Positions 25,896 to 35,483 of a DNA stretch of 51,434 bases are shown one piece after another (position 1 is the first letter of the stretch; each line of letters starts with the position of its first letter). The position numbers were made by a program, and so were the translations under genes. Under the pieces are notes generated by a model. The model was not told where the DNA came from and did no database searches. It was given only the letters and a program-made list of their open reading frames with translations. Source of the DNA: an uncultured Methanobrevibacter sp. (GTDB taxonomy: Archaea; Methanobacteriota; Methanobacteria; Methanobacteriales; Methanobacteriaceae). The DNA lies in assembly GCA_902785855.1 (NCBI GenBank), contig CADAAJ010000004.1, positions 1-51,434 on the forward strand. Reading direction: 5' to 3'.

Positions 25896-27554
25896 TTAAT
25901 TTCCAGTATTGTACATGGAAATTAAACGTTCAACTGTATCTGCATCCATAGGGCTTTTATCTTTTCGTATATTTTTAACAACCGGAAATCTTAATGAATA
26001 TCCTGTTTCATATTCTGGAGATTCAACAATTTCGGAAAATGCAATTTCCAATACAATTTTAGGTTCTACTTTAATTTCTCTTCCTTTTGTTGTAATTTCA
26101 AGTTCTTTCATTTTTTCGGTTAAATATTCCAATGTGGCATCATCAAGACCGGTTGCAGCATAAGCTACACTTTTAAAATCATCATTTTCATCTCTTAAAG
26201 CTACAAGATATGATCCAACGAAGTCTCCTCTTTTTCCAATTCCATATGTTCCTCCAATTATGACCATATCAAGGGTTTCAGGTTCTGCTTTATATTTAAG
26301 CATTTTTTTACCTCTAAGTCCAGGAATATATCCTTCACTACAGTCTTTAATCATTATTCCTTCGTGACCTTCTTTAATTGATGTTTCAAATAATTTTTGA
26401 ACTTCAGGAATATTATCTGCAGTTCCAACAAGCTCTGTACTTAAATTCATTTCATCAACAGATGTATCAACAATATTTTCTAGAGTTTCTCTTCTTTTTA
26501 TTAAAGCTTCATCAATCATTGGAACTTTATAGTACAATACATCAAAGAGGAATAACTTTAATGGAACATTTTCAATTGCTTCTTCAACATTGTGTTTTCT
26601 TCTAACTCTGTGAAGAATATTCTGGAATGGTAAGGGTTTTCCATCACGTGTTGCGATTACTTCTCCTTCTACAATATAATCTTCATGAGGCATATGTTCA
26701 TCAAATAAGTCAACCACTTCTGGAAGTGCATGAGTAATATTTTCCAGTCTTCTGGTGAATATTTTAATTTCATCTTTATTTCTGTGAACTTGTAAACGTA
26801 TTCCGTCATATTTTGTCTCACAAATGGCACAACCCATTTCCGGAATAATTTCATCTAATGGAGGAGCTAATTGTGCAAGCATTGGTTTAACAGGAGTTCC
26901 TGGTGTAAGATTAAGTTTTTTCAATCCTTCACTGCCCTGTTCTTTGGCAGTTTTTGCAACTACTGAAAAATCATTTGTAAGCATTTGTGCTCTTTCAACA
27001 ACTTTTTTATCAATATCAAATGCCTGTGCAATAGCATCTCTAACGATTCCATCACCAACACCAATTCTTAATTCTTCTGTTATTGTACGGGTTAAATATT
27101 TAGCTTCAGTGGCACTGGCCTGTGATAGTAATTCTAAAATAATTGAAATTTTACGATTGGTTGATCTTGGTCCTGAAATTTTTGATAATTTCTGAAGACT
27201 CTTAAAGACAAAATCAATTGTTAATGGCTTTGAAAAAAAGGTCATCTGTGATTTTTTGGCATATAATTTAATACATGCAAGTCCAATATCTCCTTCATCA
27301 CGAACAGCATCTTCAACCATTTCTGGAGTTGTTCCTATAGCTTCACCAACAGCACGTTCAACTAATTTAGCACCAATTCCAATTTCCTCAGAACTCCATG
27401 CAGGAAATACAACACCTAATATTAGTAATCCGACTTGTTCTATTGTATCTGAATCAAGTGTTTTTAAATAATCGGAGATTATATCAATTTTTTCCAATCG
27501 TTTGGTTGTTGCTTCAAGATTTGAGTAAACATCAACCAATTCCTGATATTTCAC
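25896..27554 (-). CDS. lig: ATP-dependent DNA ligase
   Basis: This replicative and repair DNA ligase seals nicks using ATP. It has 552 residues, usual for euryarchaeal ligases. An N-terminal DNA-binding domain spans residues 1-215. The adenylation motif ETKYDGIRLQ has the nucleophile K248, followed by the FTRRLENIT, VEGEVIA and EGIMIKD motifs. The C-terminal OB domain ends with LRFPVVKNIRKDKSPMDADT (motif VI). The start is GTG. This GTG overlaps the thiC stop (TAGTG), so the two are translationally coupled although functionally unrelated. Confidence 0.95.
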   Translation of the reverse strand: MKYQELVDVYSNLEATTKRLEKIDIISDYLKTLDSDTIEQVGLLILGVVFPAWSSEEIGIGAKLVERAVGEAIGTTPEMVEDAVRDEGDIGLACIKLYAKKSQMTFFSKPLTIDFVFKSLQKLSKISGPRSTNRKISIILELLSQASATEAKYLTRTITEELRIGVGDGIVRDAIAQAFDIDKKVVERAQMLTNDFSVVAKTAKEQGSEGLKKLNLTPGTPVKPMLAQLAPPLDEIIPEMGCAICETKYDGIRLQVHRNKDEIKIFTRRLENITHALPEVVDLFDEHMPHEDYIVEGEVIATRDGKPLPFQNILHRVRRKHNVEEAIENVPLKLFLFDVLYYKVPMIDEALIKRRETLENIVDTSVDEMNLSTELVGTADNIPEVQKLFETSIKEGHEGIMIKDCSEGYIPGLRGKKMLKYKAEPETLDMVIIGGTYGIGKRGDFVGSYLVALRDENDDFKSVAYAATGLDDATLEYLTEKMKELEITTKGREIKVEPKIVLEIAFSEIVESPEYETGYSLRFPVVKNIRKDKSPMDADTVERLISMYNTGN

Positions 27555-28828
27555 TAAAAATCACCTTTCGCTATTTTAACTGCACAGTACTCTCCGCACA
27601 TTGCACACATTTCATCATCATCAAGTTCACATTTATCACGATATTTTCTAGGTTTTGATTTATCAAGTGCTAATTCAAACTGTTTTTCCCAGTCAAATTC
27701 TTTTCTAGCATTTGCCATAGCACGTTCCTGTGTCCATGCACTGTCAAGACCTTTTGCAACATCAGCTGCTTCTGCTGCAATCTTAGATGCAATTACTCCT
27801 TCTTTTACATCTTCAAGACTTGGGAGGGATAAATGTTCTGCAGGAGTTACATAACACAAAAAGTTTGCTCCACTAGAAGCAGCAATAGCACCACCAATAG
27901 CTCCGGTAATGTGATCATATCCTGGTGCAATATCAGTTACAAGGGGTCCTAAAACATAAAAAGGAGCATTATGACATATTGTTTTTTGAATTTCCATATT
28001 TGCTTTTATCTGATTTAGTGGCATGTGTCCCGGACCTTCAACCATAACCTGAACATTAGCGTCCTGTGCTCTTTTAACAAGACCTCCTAAATTAACAAGT
28101 TCCTGAATTTGAGGGATATCACTTGCATCTGCCAGACAACCGGGTCTTAAACCATCTCCCAGAGATAATGTAATATCATATTCATATGATAACTCAAGTA
28201 AATAATCATAATTTTCATACAATGGATTTTCTTTTTCATTATGGTTAATCCAGGAAGCCATAAAGGTTCCGCCCCGACTTACAATGCCCATAAGTCTTTG
28301 TGAGTTTTTCAATTTTTCAACTAAATCTCTGGTGATTCCGCAGTGAAGTGTCATAAAGTCAACACCTTCTTTTGCCTGGTTTTCAATAGCTTTGAAGATG
28401 TCATCAGGGTCCATATCAATAATTTCTCTATTTTTTGAAAGTGTAACAACACCTGTTTCATAAATAGGTACAGTTCCTATACATAAGTCTACTGCATCCA
28501 TTATTTTTTTTCTGAATAATTTTAAATCAGAACCGGTTGACAAATCCATTATGGCATCAGCACCATATTCCTGTGCTAATTTTGCTTTGTTAACTTCCAA
28601 ATCCAAATCATCAATTTTAGATGATGAACCTATATTTGCATTGATTTTTGTTTTTAAACCTTCACCTATACCACAAGGTTTTGAATTTCCATTAACATTT
28701 TTTGGAATAACAACTGAACCGTTATCAATTAATTTAACTAATTTATTTACATCAATATTTTCTATTTCTGCAACATATTCCATTTCTGGAGTTATATTGC
28801 CTTTTTGTGCTTCACTTTTCTGAGTCAA
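27554..28828 (-). CDS. thiC: Phosphomethylpyrimidine synthase ThiC
   Basis: This radical SAM enzyme converts 5-aminoimidazole ribotide to hydroxymethylpyrimidine phosphate for thiamine synthesis. It has 424 residues, the short archaeal form without the N-terminal domain of many bacterial ThiC. The core shows NANIGSS, VEGPGHMPL and GPLVTDIAPGYDHITGAIGG. The C-terminal cluster site reads CAMCGEYC, which is C-x2-C-x3-C. That is one residue shorter than the C-x2-C-x4-C of bacterial ThiC. The start is TTG, with GAGGGAT four bases upstream fixing it. The leader is only about 80 bases and shows no TPP riboswitch. It overlaps the ligase gene by one base. Confidence 0.94.
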   Translation of the reverse strand: MTQKSEAQKGNITPEMEYVAEIENIDVNKLVKLIDNGSVVIPKNVNGNSKPCGIGEGLKTKINANIGSSSKIDDLDLEVNKAKLAQEYGADAIMDLSTGSDLKLFRKKIMDAVDLCIGTVPIYETGVVTLSKNREIIDMDPDDIFKAIENQAKEGVDFMTLHCGITRDLVEKLKNSQRLMGIVSRGGTFMASWINHNEKENPLYENYDYLLELSYEYDITLSLGDGLRPGCLADASDIPQIQELVNLGGLVKRAQDANVQVMVEGPGHMPLNQIKANMEIQKTICHNAPFYVLGPLVTDIAPGYDHITGAIGGAIAASSGANFLCYVTPAEHLSLPSLEDVKEGVIASKIAAEAADVAKGLDSAWTQERAMANARKEFDWEKQFELALDKSKPRKYRDKCELDDDEMCAMCGEYCAVKIAKGDF

Positions 28829-28911
28829 ATTTATCCCTCGAATTGACTAATCATTATATAGTTATATAGCTTTAAGTATATAGAATTAATTATAATTATT
28901 TTGGTTGTGGG

Positions 28912-29571
28912 ATTATTAAAAAAATATTTTTTGATACAGAAACTAGTGGTCTTGACTGCTATAACTGCAGAATTATAGAACTGGCAATGGTTGTTGTTGA
29001 AAATGAAAAGATTATTGAGTATGATGAATTTATTAACATTGGAGCTCCACTTCCACAAAAAATTACTGATTTAACAGGTATAACAGATGAGATGTTACTT
29101 GAATATGGTCTGGATGAAAAAACAGTTGCCATGGATTTAAAAGAAATTTTAGAACCTGGGTCCCTGATGATTGCTCATAACTGTCAGTTTGATTTATTAT
29201 TTATTTATCATCTACTTAAAAGACATTTTCCTGATGAAGCAGATAGTATTGTTGAAAGTATGAATTGGATTGATACTGTAACAGTTTTAAAAGACAGAAA
29301 AGACTATCTTCATAAATTAATTGATGCTGTTAATTATTATAATATTCCGGAAGTTAATTTTCACAGAGCAATTGATGATACCAAAGCACTCTATGAAGTT
29401 TATCTTGCAATGAAAGCTGAAAGAGATGATTTGGATGAATATATAAATATTTTCGGATATAATCCTAAATGGGGTGTTAGTGGTGAGGAATTTTCATTTG
29501 TAGAATATAAAAGACAACCTTATCACAACCAGGGATTTTTAAGTTCTGATAAGATTCTCCCAAAAAAGTAA
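28912..29571 (+). CDS. DnaQ-type 3'-5' exonuclease (start codon anomalous)
   Basis: This DEDDh exonuclease-family protein has about 219 residues. The first metal motif, FFDTETSGLD, lies at 28927-28956, upstream of the first in-frame ATG (28987), so an ATG start would remove the catalytic DxE. Motif II is AHNCQFD and motif III is HRAIDDTKALYEV. In this frame no ATG, GTG or TTG exists between the stop at 28873-28875 and the motif. ATT at 28912, after GGTTGTGGG, is the best candidate. Alternatively, one more A in the run at 28918-28924 would join the GTG at 28907. It is divergent from thiC and ends 4 bases from the convergent marker-8 gene. It probably proofreads or repairs DNA. Confidence 0.82.
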   Translation: MIKKIFFDTETSGLDCYNCRIIELAMVVVENEKIIEYDEFINIGAPLPQKITDLTGITDEMLLEYGLDEKTVAMDLKEILEPGSLMIAHNCQFDLLFIYHLLKRHFPDEADSIVESMNWIDTVTVLKDRKDYLHKLIDAVNYYNIPEVNFHRAIDDTKALYEVYLAMKAERDDLDEYINIFGYNPKWGVSGEEFSFVEYKRQPYHNQGFLSSDKILPKK

Positions 29572-29575
29572 TTGT

Positions 29576-30409
29576 TTAAATTAGAGGATATGGTAAATCA
29601 GGATTTTCTTTTTTAGGTTTTTCTCCACCAATTTTTTCCAAACGCATTTCAAGGAATTCTTTTCCTTTTTTAGTTTTAGCATAAATTGGTATTGATTGAC
29701 CTACTGTTTTTATACTTTCCACTTCACCTATTTCACGCATATTTTTAGAAGCACATCCTGTTGCCACATCACAGTTGTTAAATAGTTTTTTAGCATCACT
29801 ATTTGATAATTTGGATGTGTGAACAACAAAAACATAAATATTAATTTCAGGATATTTTTCCTTAATCTTGTTTATTTTATCAATATCACTTGCAAGTGCT
29901 ATTGTAACTGCAATATTTTTAAATCCTTTTTCAATTGCAAGTTCAATACCTTTTATCTGATTTATTTCAGCAGTTTTAGGATTAACAATATTGTCCTCAC
30001 CAATTTTAGTTATTAATTCTGGAATTGGGCTTGTTTTAACAAGTCCTGATACTCTTCCTCCAATTCCTTGGACTAATTCAGGTTCATTAACAATTAATGT
30101 TCCGCATCCTTCTAAAACCATCACTACTGAGTCTATTTCATTTTTTTCAAGTAATGTGCTCATTATTTCTGAAATTCCAAAATTTAGGAAATCTTTCATT
30201 CGAAGTACTCTTTGAGGGGTGCACATTCCAAAGTCATCAATTCTAAATTGCATATTTTTAGCTATTTCTTCTTTGGTGAGTTTTTTAATCCCTTTGTGAT
30301 GATCAAAAAGAGGACAGTATGTTATTTCAGGTTCTGTTACATTAACAACTTTACCATCTTTTATGGTTACTTTACTTAATCCTAATGCTTCAATAATATG
30401 TTCGCTCAT
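29576..30409 (-). CDS. Methanogenesis marker protein 8 (DUF2099)
   Basis: The protein has 277 residues. The conserved blocks I associate with methanogenesis marker 8 are present: PLFDHHKGIKKLT (about residue 33), FGMCTPQRVLRMKDFLNFG, VLEGCGTLIV, QGIGGRVSGLVKTSPIPE and DVATGCASKN. Several conserved Cys suggest a metal or thiol role. The protein is restricted to methyl-coenzyme M reductase-containing archaea and is thought to act in methanogenesis or reductase maturation; the mechanism is unknown to me. It is convergent with the exonuclease gene. It is preceded on the same strand by cdc48, 74 bases away, with a separate start. Confidence 0.85.
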   Translation of the reverse strand: MSEHIIEALGLSKVTIKDGKVVNVTEPEITYCPLFDHHKGIKKLTKEEIAKNMQFRIDDFGMCTPQRVLRMKDFLNFGISEIMSTLLEKNEIDSVVMVLEGCGTLIVNEPELVQGIGGRVSGLVKTSPIPELITKIGEDNIVNPKTAEINQIKGIELAIEKGFKNIAVTIALASDIDKINKIKEKYPEINIYVFVVHTSKLSNSDAKKLFNNCDVATGCASKNMREIGEVESIKTVGQSIPIYAKTKKGKEFLEMRLEKIGGEKPKKENPDLPYPLI

Positions 30410-30483
30410 GATGGTAATTCTATTAAAAAAAGTATTTAAATTTGTGGTGTTAAGGAGGAAAAAGGAAGAAAAATATTTCTTCC

Positions 30484-32685
30484 TTACATGTACTGAATTA
30501 ATTCTTCTTCTTGTGTTTTGCCAGGCTTCACTTTATCGATTGCTTGTTTGAAATAATCATTTGTGATTTCATTTGCTTCAAGATTATCTCTTAAGGCAAG
30601 CATAGCTGCTTCTCTACATACAGCTTCAATATCTGCTCCAACATAACCTTCAGTACTTTTAGCTAATTTTTCAATGTCAACATCTTTTGAAAGTGGCATA
30701 TCTTTGGTATGTACATTGAATATTGAAATTCTAGCTTCTTCATCTGGTTTTGCAACTTCAATGTGTCTGTCAAATCTTCCAGGTCTCATTAATCCTGCAT
30801 CTAAAATGTCTGGTCTGTTGGTTGCTGCAATGATTGCAACATCTTCAAGTTCTTCTAATCCATCCATTTCAGTTAATAACTGATTGACAACTCTTTTTGT
30901 CACGCCACTGTCAGTATCATTTCCACTACGGGTGCTAGCTATTGCATCAATTTCATCAAAGAATATTACTGTTGGTGAAGCTTGTTTTGCTTTTCTAAAT
31001 ATTTCTCTAACACCTTTTTCAGATTCTCCAACCCATTTGGATAATAATTCAGGACCTTTAACAGAAATGAAGTTTGCTTCACTTTCACTTGCAACAGCTT
31101 TTGCAAGTAATGTTTTACCGGTTCCAGGAACTCCATAAAGTAGTGTTCCTTTAGGAGGTCTTATTCCTAGGCGTTGGAATGTTTCAGGATGTTTTAAAGG
31201 CCATTCAACAGCTTCTTTTAATTCCTGTTTAACATCGCCAAGACCACCTACGTCATCCCATTTTATATCTGGGATTTGAACAAGTACTTCTCTTAAAGCT
31301 GAAGGTTGAATCTCTTTTTGTGCTGATTTGAAATCATTTCCAGTTACTACAATTTTTTTCATTACTTCTTCTGGGATTTCTTCATCATCACTTTTTATTT
31401 CAGGTAATATTCTTCTAACTACTCTCATTGCAGCTTCTTTACATAATGATTCGAGATCAGCTCCTACACATCCGTGAGTAGTATTTGCAATTTTGTCTAA
31501 ATCAACATCATCTGCAAGAGGCATGTTTCTTGTGTGAATTTCAAGAACTTCTTTTCTTTCTTCTGAATCTGGTACTCCAATTTCAATTTCACGATCAAAT
31601 CTTCCAGGTCTTCTAAGTGCAGGGTCAAGTGAGTCTGGTCTGTTGGTTGCACCAATAACTACTACTTGTCCACGTGATTTAAGACCATCCATTAATGTTA
31701 AGAGTTGTGCAACAGTTCTTCTTTCAACTTCTCCATTAGTTTCTTCTCTTTTTGGAGCTATTGCATCAAGTTCATCAATGAATATAATTGAAGGGGAATT
31801 TTCTTCAGCTTCTTCAAAGTATTCTCTTAGATTCTCTTCAGATCCACCTACATATTTGCTCATAATTTCAGGCCCATTAATAGCAATGAAATGAGCATCA
31901 CTTTCACTAGCTACTGCTTTAGCTAGTAATGTTTTACCAGTTCCAGGTGGTCCATGCATTAATACTCCTTTTGGTGGTGCAATACCTAATTTTTCAAAGA
32001 GTTCTGGTCTTTTAAGAGGAATTTCAATCATTTCTCTTACTTTTTTAACTTCTTCTTTAAGACCACCAATATCTTCATAGCTTACATCAACAAGATTTCC
32101 AACACCTTCTATTTTACTTACATCAACAGGTGTTTCGTGTAGTTGTACTTCGGTATTTGGACCAACAATTACTATATCTTTTGGGCTTGTTGATATAACT
32201 GCAAATTTAATTTCTTTCATTGCTGGTGTAAAGTCCATTAAATCATCAAATATACTATTAAAACCCATTGACATACTTGGACGTGGAGCTCTAATTTGAG
32301 ATCCTATAATATCTCCCTGTACCATTACTTTTCCAGCAAATAAACCATGTACATCACCTTGTACACGGATGTTATCTTCAGTTGGTGCTAAAACAACTTT
32401 TTTAGCTTCTGTTGCATTAGCTTTTTTAATAGTTATGTCTCCTCCAATGGTTGCTCCGGAGTTTTTACGTACTAATCCATCAATTCTTATAACTCCTAGA
32501 CCAATGTCAGTTTGTGAAGGGAGTGCGATTGCTGCAGTTCGTCTATCTCCAATTATTTCTATTAAGTCTCTTTCATGGATGCCTAAATTATCCATAACAT
32601 TTGGATCAAGCCTTGCTATTCCTTGACCTACATCCTTTTGAGATATTGCTTCTGCAACTTTTAGTGTAATTTCTTTTTGAGTCAT
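30484..32685 (-). CDS. cdc48: CDC48/VAT-type AAA+ ATPase
   Basis: This hexameric unfoldase extracts and unfolds proteins for degradation. It has 733 residues and the standard layout. The N-terminal double-psi beta-barrel and CDC48 domain 2 span about residues 1-190. AAA domain 1 has [13 protein letters not shown] and [17 protein letters not shown] domain 2 has [13 protein letters not shown] (Pro to Val in the loop) and [14 protein letters not shown]. Arginine fingers lie in the [12 protein letters not shown] and [11 protein letters not shown] regions. The C-terminus ends IQYM, close to but not a clean HbYX proteasome-docking tail. The start ATG follows GGAGATG. A clear TATA lies about 105 bases upstream. 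Confidence 0.96.
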   Translation of the reverse strand: MTQKEITLKVAEAISQKDVGQGIARLDPNVMDNLGIHERDLIEIIGDRRTAAIALPSQTDIGLGVIRIDGLVRKNSGATIGGDITIKKANATEAKKVVLAPTEDNIRVQGDVHGLFAGKVMVQGDIIGSQIRAPRPSMSMGFNSIFDDLMDFTPAMKEIKFAVISTSPKDIVIVGPNTEVQLHETPVDVSKIEGVGNLVDVSYEDIGGLKEEVKKVREMIEIPLKRPELFEKLGIAPPKGVLMHGPPGTGKTLLAKAVASESDAHFIAINGPEIMSKYVGGSEENLREYFEEAEENSPSIIFIDELDAIAPKREETNGEVERRTVAQLLTLMDGLKSRGQVVVIGATNRPDSLDPALRRPGRFDREIEIGVPDSEERKEVLEIHTRNMPLADDVDLDKIANTTHGCVGADLESLCKEAAMRVVRRILPEIKSDDEEIPEEVMKKIVVTGNDFKSAQKEIQPSALREVLVQIPDIKWDDVGGLGDVKQELKEAVEWPLKHPETFQRLGIRPPKGTLLYGVPGTGKTLLAKAVASESEANFISVKGPELLSKWVGESEKGVREIFRKAKQASPTVIFFDEIDAIASTRSGNDTDSGVTKRVVNQLLTEMDGLEELEDVAIIAATNRPDILDAGLMRPGRFDRHIEVAKPDEEARISIFNVHTKDMPLSKDVDIEKLAKSTEGYVGADIEAVCREAAMLALRDNLEANEITNDYFKQAIDKVKPGKTQEEELIQYM

Positions 32686-32993
32686 ATTATCATCTCCTTT
32701 CGGATATAATTTTAATAAATTTTATTGTCAAAATCTTTTTGTAACTTTTTGTAACTTTATTGACAAAGATAATTGTGTAAGTTCTACTATATAAAGGTTT
32801 CGTTTTTATAAAATTTTAAAAATTTCTTAAAATTAGTAATTTTGTTAATAAAAAAATATTTTTTATTAAAACTTTAAAAAATTATTTTTAATAGTGTTTT
32901 ATAAAAAAATAAGAAATTTTGGTGATTTATATTTAAAAATAAAATTTAATTACTTTTAGATACTTTAATATTTGTTCGTATCTATTAAAACAA
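32686..32993. other. Intergenic region upstream of cdc48
   Basis: This 308-base AT-rich gap lies between cdc48 and tyrA (both minus strand). It contains the cdc48 promoter (see 32786-32796) and the direct repeat TTTTTGTAAC-TTTTTGTAAC at about 32731-32752 in the cdc48 leader. The remainder, 32810-32993, is A/T runs that probably carry the tyrA terminator. No ORF was seen. Confidence 0.5.
32786..32796 (-). promoter_or_regulatory. TATA box of cdc48
   Basis: On the minus strand the sequence reads CGAAAC-CTTTATATAGT, a TATA box with a purine/A-rich BRE-like element before it. A start about 25 bases downstream would give a leader of about 75 bases before the cdc48 ATG. Confidence 0.55.
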
Positions 32994-34283
32994 TCATTCA
33001 ATAATTGCACCAAATCCTTTTAATAACTTTTTAACCTTATCAATATCATTTTGTGATACTGCAGTAACTTTAAAAGTTATATCTGTTGAATTGTTAATTT
33101 TAACATCTTCAATAACTTCAATTTCAGCAATTTCAGTAGTTTTCATAACTGTTTTTTTAATTATTTCTGTATCAATATTTTCAGGCAAAATACAGCGAAT
33201 ATTTTCAACAGTTTTATTTAATGTTTTATTTTTCCATTTTTGAAGTTCATTTTCATCTAAAACATCAATGTGTGAAATGATTATCTCTTTAATATTTCCA
33301 TTACAGTTTAAACTTGCAGTTCTAGGAGTAATATTTTCTAAAATGCCAACATTTATTTCTCCAGTATAGAAATTTTTCAATCCGACTTCATGACCTATTG
33401 ACTGATTTAATAAAGTATATTCATGACTTAATGCTCTTATTGCTTTATCACTTCGTCCTAAAGCATCACTGACATCACCCATATGGTCTACAGATTTCTC
33501 AACTATTGAAACAAATTTTTCATCATCACCATTATTGATAACATCTCTTAGCTCACTTACAGCTTCAACAAAAGTATTTCTGATTTTAGGGCCATTTTCA
33601 TTCATTGTCTGAATATTATAGGTTAAATATGGATTTTGAGCTGAAATACGGGCAATTACATCAATCATTAAATTATAAATTGGACTTTCATAATTTTCAG
33701 TTTCTTTAATATCTACCTTTAACTTTTCAATAGCAGATGTAGTTGATATAAATGAAAAATGAGTTAAAATCTGTACAATACTCATCATAAAATCATGTTT
33801 TTCAGCACTGGTAATAATAACTCGCATATTCTTACTTGATAAATAATTATAAACTTTATCAAACCATTTTCCCTTTTTATCGGGAGTTAAAACAATCACC
33901 TGATTGTCAAGTTCTGTTGTTCTTGGTCCAAAAATAGGATGTGTTGGAATATATTCTACATTTTCTGGAACTGTTTCTGACATGGTTTTTAAGGGTTCCT
34001 CTTTAATGGAAGTTACATCAACCATTAACGAACCTTCCTTCATGAAACCTGCAACTTCTCTGATAACATCTGAAGTATGATTTATAGGTACTGAAATAAC
34101 TAATATGTCGCTGATGCTGGCCAGTTCTGTATTTGATTCAATGTATTTAACATTAGCTTTATTAGCAACATTTCTTCCTTTTTCATGATTTCTTGCAGTT
34201 ATTATTACATCAAATTCATCTCTAAAATAATAGATTAAGGTTTTACCTAATCCATCACTTCCACCAATTATTCCAACTTTCAT
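32994..34283 (-). CDS. tyrA: Prephenate dehydrogenase
   Basis: This enzyme oxidatively decarboxylates prephenate to 4-hydroxyphenylpyruvate for tyrosine synthesis. The N-terminus is a Rossmann fold (MKVGIIGGSDGLGKTL). It is followed by the TyrA motifs ISVPINHTSDVI, VDVTSIKEEPL and the substrate-binding YIPTHPIFGPRT. A helical dimer domain follows to about residue 280. The last 120 residues include an ACT-like segment that may sense Tyr. A TTG at 34292 opens the frame, but the ATG at 34283 preceded by TGGT gives the expected N-terminus, so I chose it. It is divergent from pelota across about 70 bases. Confidence 0.9.
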   Translation of the reverse strand: MKVGIIGGSDGLGKTLIYYFRDEFDVIITARNHEKGRNVANKANVKYIESNTELASISDILVISVPINHTSDVIREVAGFMKEGSLMVDVTSIKEEPLKTMSETVPENVEYIPTHPIFGPRTTELDNQVIVLTPDKKGKWFDKVYNYLSSKNMRVIITSAEKHDFMMSIVQILTHFSFISTTSAIEKLKVDIKETENYESPIYNLMIDVIARISAQNPYLTYNIQTMNENGPKIRNTFVEAVSELRDVINNGDDEKFVSIVEKSVDHMGDVSDALGRSDKAIRALSHEYTLLNQSIGHEVGLKNFYTGEINVGILENITPRTASLNCNGNIKEIIISHIDVLDENELQKWKNKTLNKTVENIRCILPENIDTEIIKKTVMKTTEIAEIEVIEDVKINNSTDITFKVTAVSQNDIDKVKKLLKGFGAIIE

Positions 34284-34352
34284 TTTTACCAAATAATACT
34301 ATTGATTATTTAAATATATAAATCATTAACTAGAAAAGTTATTGTGGAAATC

Positions 34353-35414
34353 ATGAAAATTATAAATCAAAATACAAAAGAAGGAATAATTGAAATAATT
34401 CCTGAAACATTAGATGATTTGTGGCATTTATCTCACATTATAGAAGTTGGTGATAATGCATCATCTAAAACTACACGCCGTATTCAGGATAACACTGGCG
34501 ATAAACTTAGAAGTGACAGGGGTGTTAAAAAAACATTTTATTTAGGACTTGATATTGAAAGTATCAGTTTTCACCTATTCACTGGTAAATTAAGATTAAC
34601 TGGGGTTATTACAAGAGGTCCTGAAGATTTAATACCACTCGGATCACACCATACTCTGGAAGTGAAATTAAACACTCCCCTCACAATTAAAAAAGACAGA
34701 TGGCAAAATTGGGCTATTAAAAGACTTAATCAGGCTATTGATGATTCTAAAAAACTATCAGCAATTATTGTTGTTTTAGAAGATGATACAGCTACATTAG
34801 GTTTAATGAGACAATTCGGAATAGAGTATTATGGTCCAATCAAAGGACATGTATCAGGTAAAAGGATAATTGATAAAAACCGTGAAAAAAATATAGTTCA
34901 GTTTTATGAAAAAGTAATAGAATCAATTACCAAATTTGATGCTATTCAAAATATTGTTATTGCAGGGCCAGGTTTTGTTAAAAATGATTTTTATGATTAT
35001 ATAAAGAATAAACACAAAGATTTAGCTGGTAAATCTATTATTGAAAGTACTGGTTCTGGTGGACGTAATGGAATAAATGAAGTTTTAAAGAAAGGAACAG
35101 TTGAGAAATTAACCTCTCAAAACAGGGTTGCACTTGAAATGGGTGCTGTTGATAAACTTCTGTGTGAAATTGGTAAAAATTCATCAAAAATTGCATATGG
35201 TGTAAATGAAACCAAAAACGCTATAAATTTAGGTGCTGTAAGTTTGCTTTTAATATTGGATAGTAAAGTAGCTAGTGAAAATATGGGTGAAGCTATGGAC
35301 ATGGTTGAAAACATGAAAGGGGAAGTTATGGTTATTAGTAGCGAACATGAAGGTGGTAAACAACTTGAAAGTTTAGGTGGTATGGCAGCCATGTTACGCT
35401 ATGAAGTTAGTTAA
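34353..35414 (+). CDS. pelA: mRNA surveillance protein pelota
   Basis: This eRF1-like protein rescues stalled ribosomes (no-go and non-stop decay), working with aEF1A and ABCE1 in archaea. It has about 353 residues and three domains. The N-terminal Sm-like domain has LDDLWHLSHIIEVGD and the TRR loop. The central domain includes IAGPGFVKNDFYDYI. The C-terminal domain ends SEHEGGKQLESLGGMAAMLRYEV. It lacks the GGQ peptide-release motif, as expected for pelota. A GTG at 34344 opens the frame, but GTGGA there serves as the ribosome binding site for the ATG at 34353. A 69-base gap follows to the wall-precursor genes. Confidence 0.94.
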   Translation: MKIINQNTKEGIIEIIPETLDDLWHLSHIIEVGDNASSKTTRRIQDNTGDKLRSDRGVKKTFYLGLDIESISFHLFTGKLRLTGVITRGPEDLIPLGSHHTLEVKLNTPLTIKKDRWQNWAIKRLNQAIDDSKKLSAIIVVLEDDTATLGLMRQFGIEYYGPIKGHVSGKRIIDKNREKNIVQFYEKVIESITKFDAIQNIVIAGPGFVKNDFYDYIKNKHKDLAGKSIIESTGSGGRNGINEVLKKGTVEKLTSQNRVALEMGAVDKLLCEIGKNSSKIAYGVNETKNAINLGAVSLLLILDSKVASENMGEAMDMVENMKGEVMVISSEHEGGKQLESLGGMAAMLRYEVS

Positions 35415-35483
35415 TTATATAATACTAAAAAGTTATAAGTTATAATAAGTATATTTTTGTTAAATTTAGATAGTGGTTAAATT

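Noticed and set aside
28829-28911. TPP riboswitch in front of thiC
   Set aside because: The leader is only about 80 bases and AT-rich, and I could not find the conserved TPP riboswitch core. A plain promoter with a GAGGGAT ribosome binding site explains it.
28831-29058. 75-residue minus-strand ORF upstream of thiC
   Set aside because: It overlaps the exonuclease gene antisense and shows no family features or ribosome binding site.
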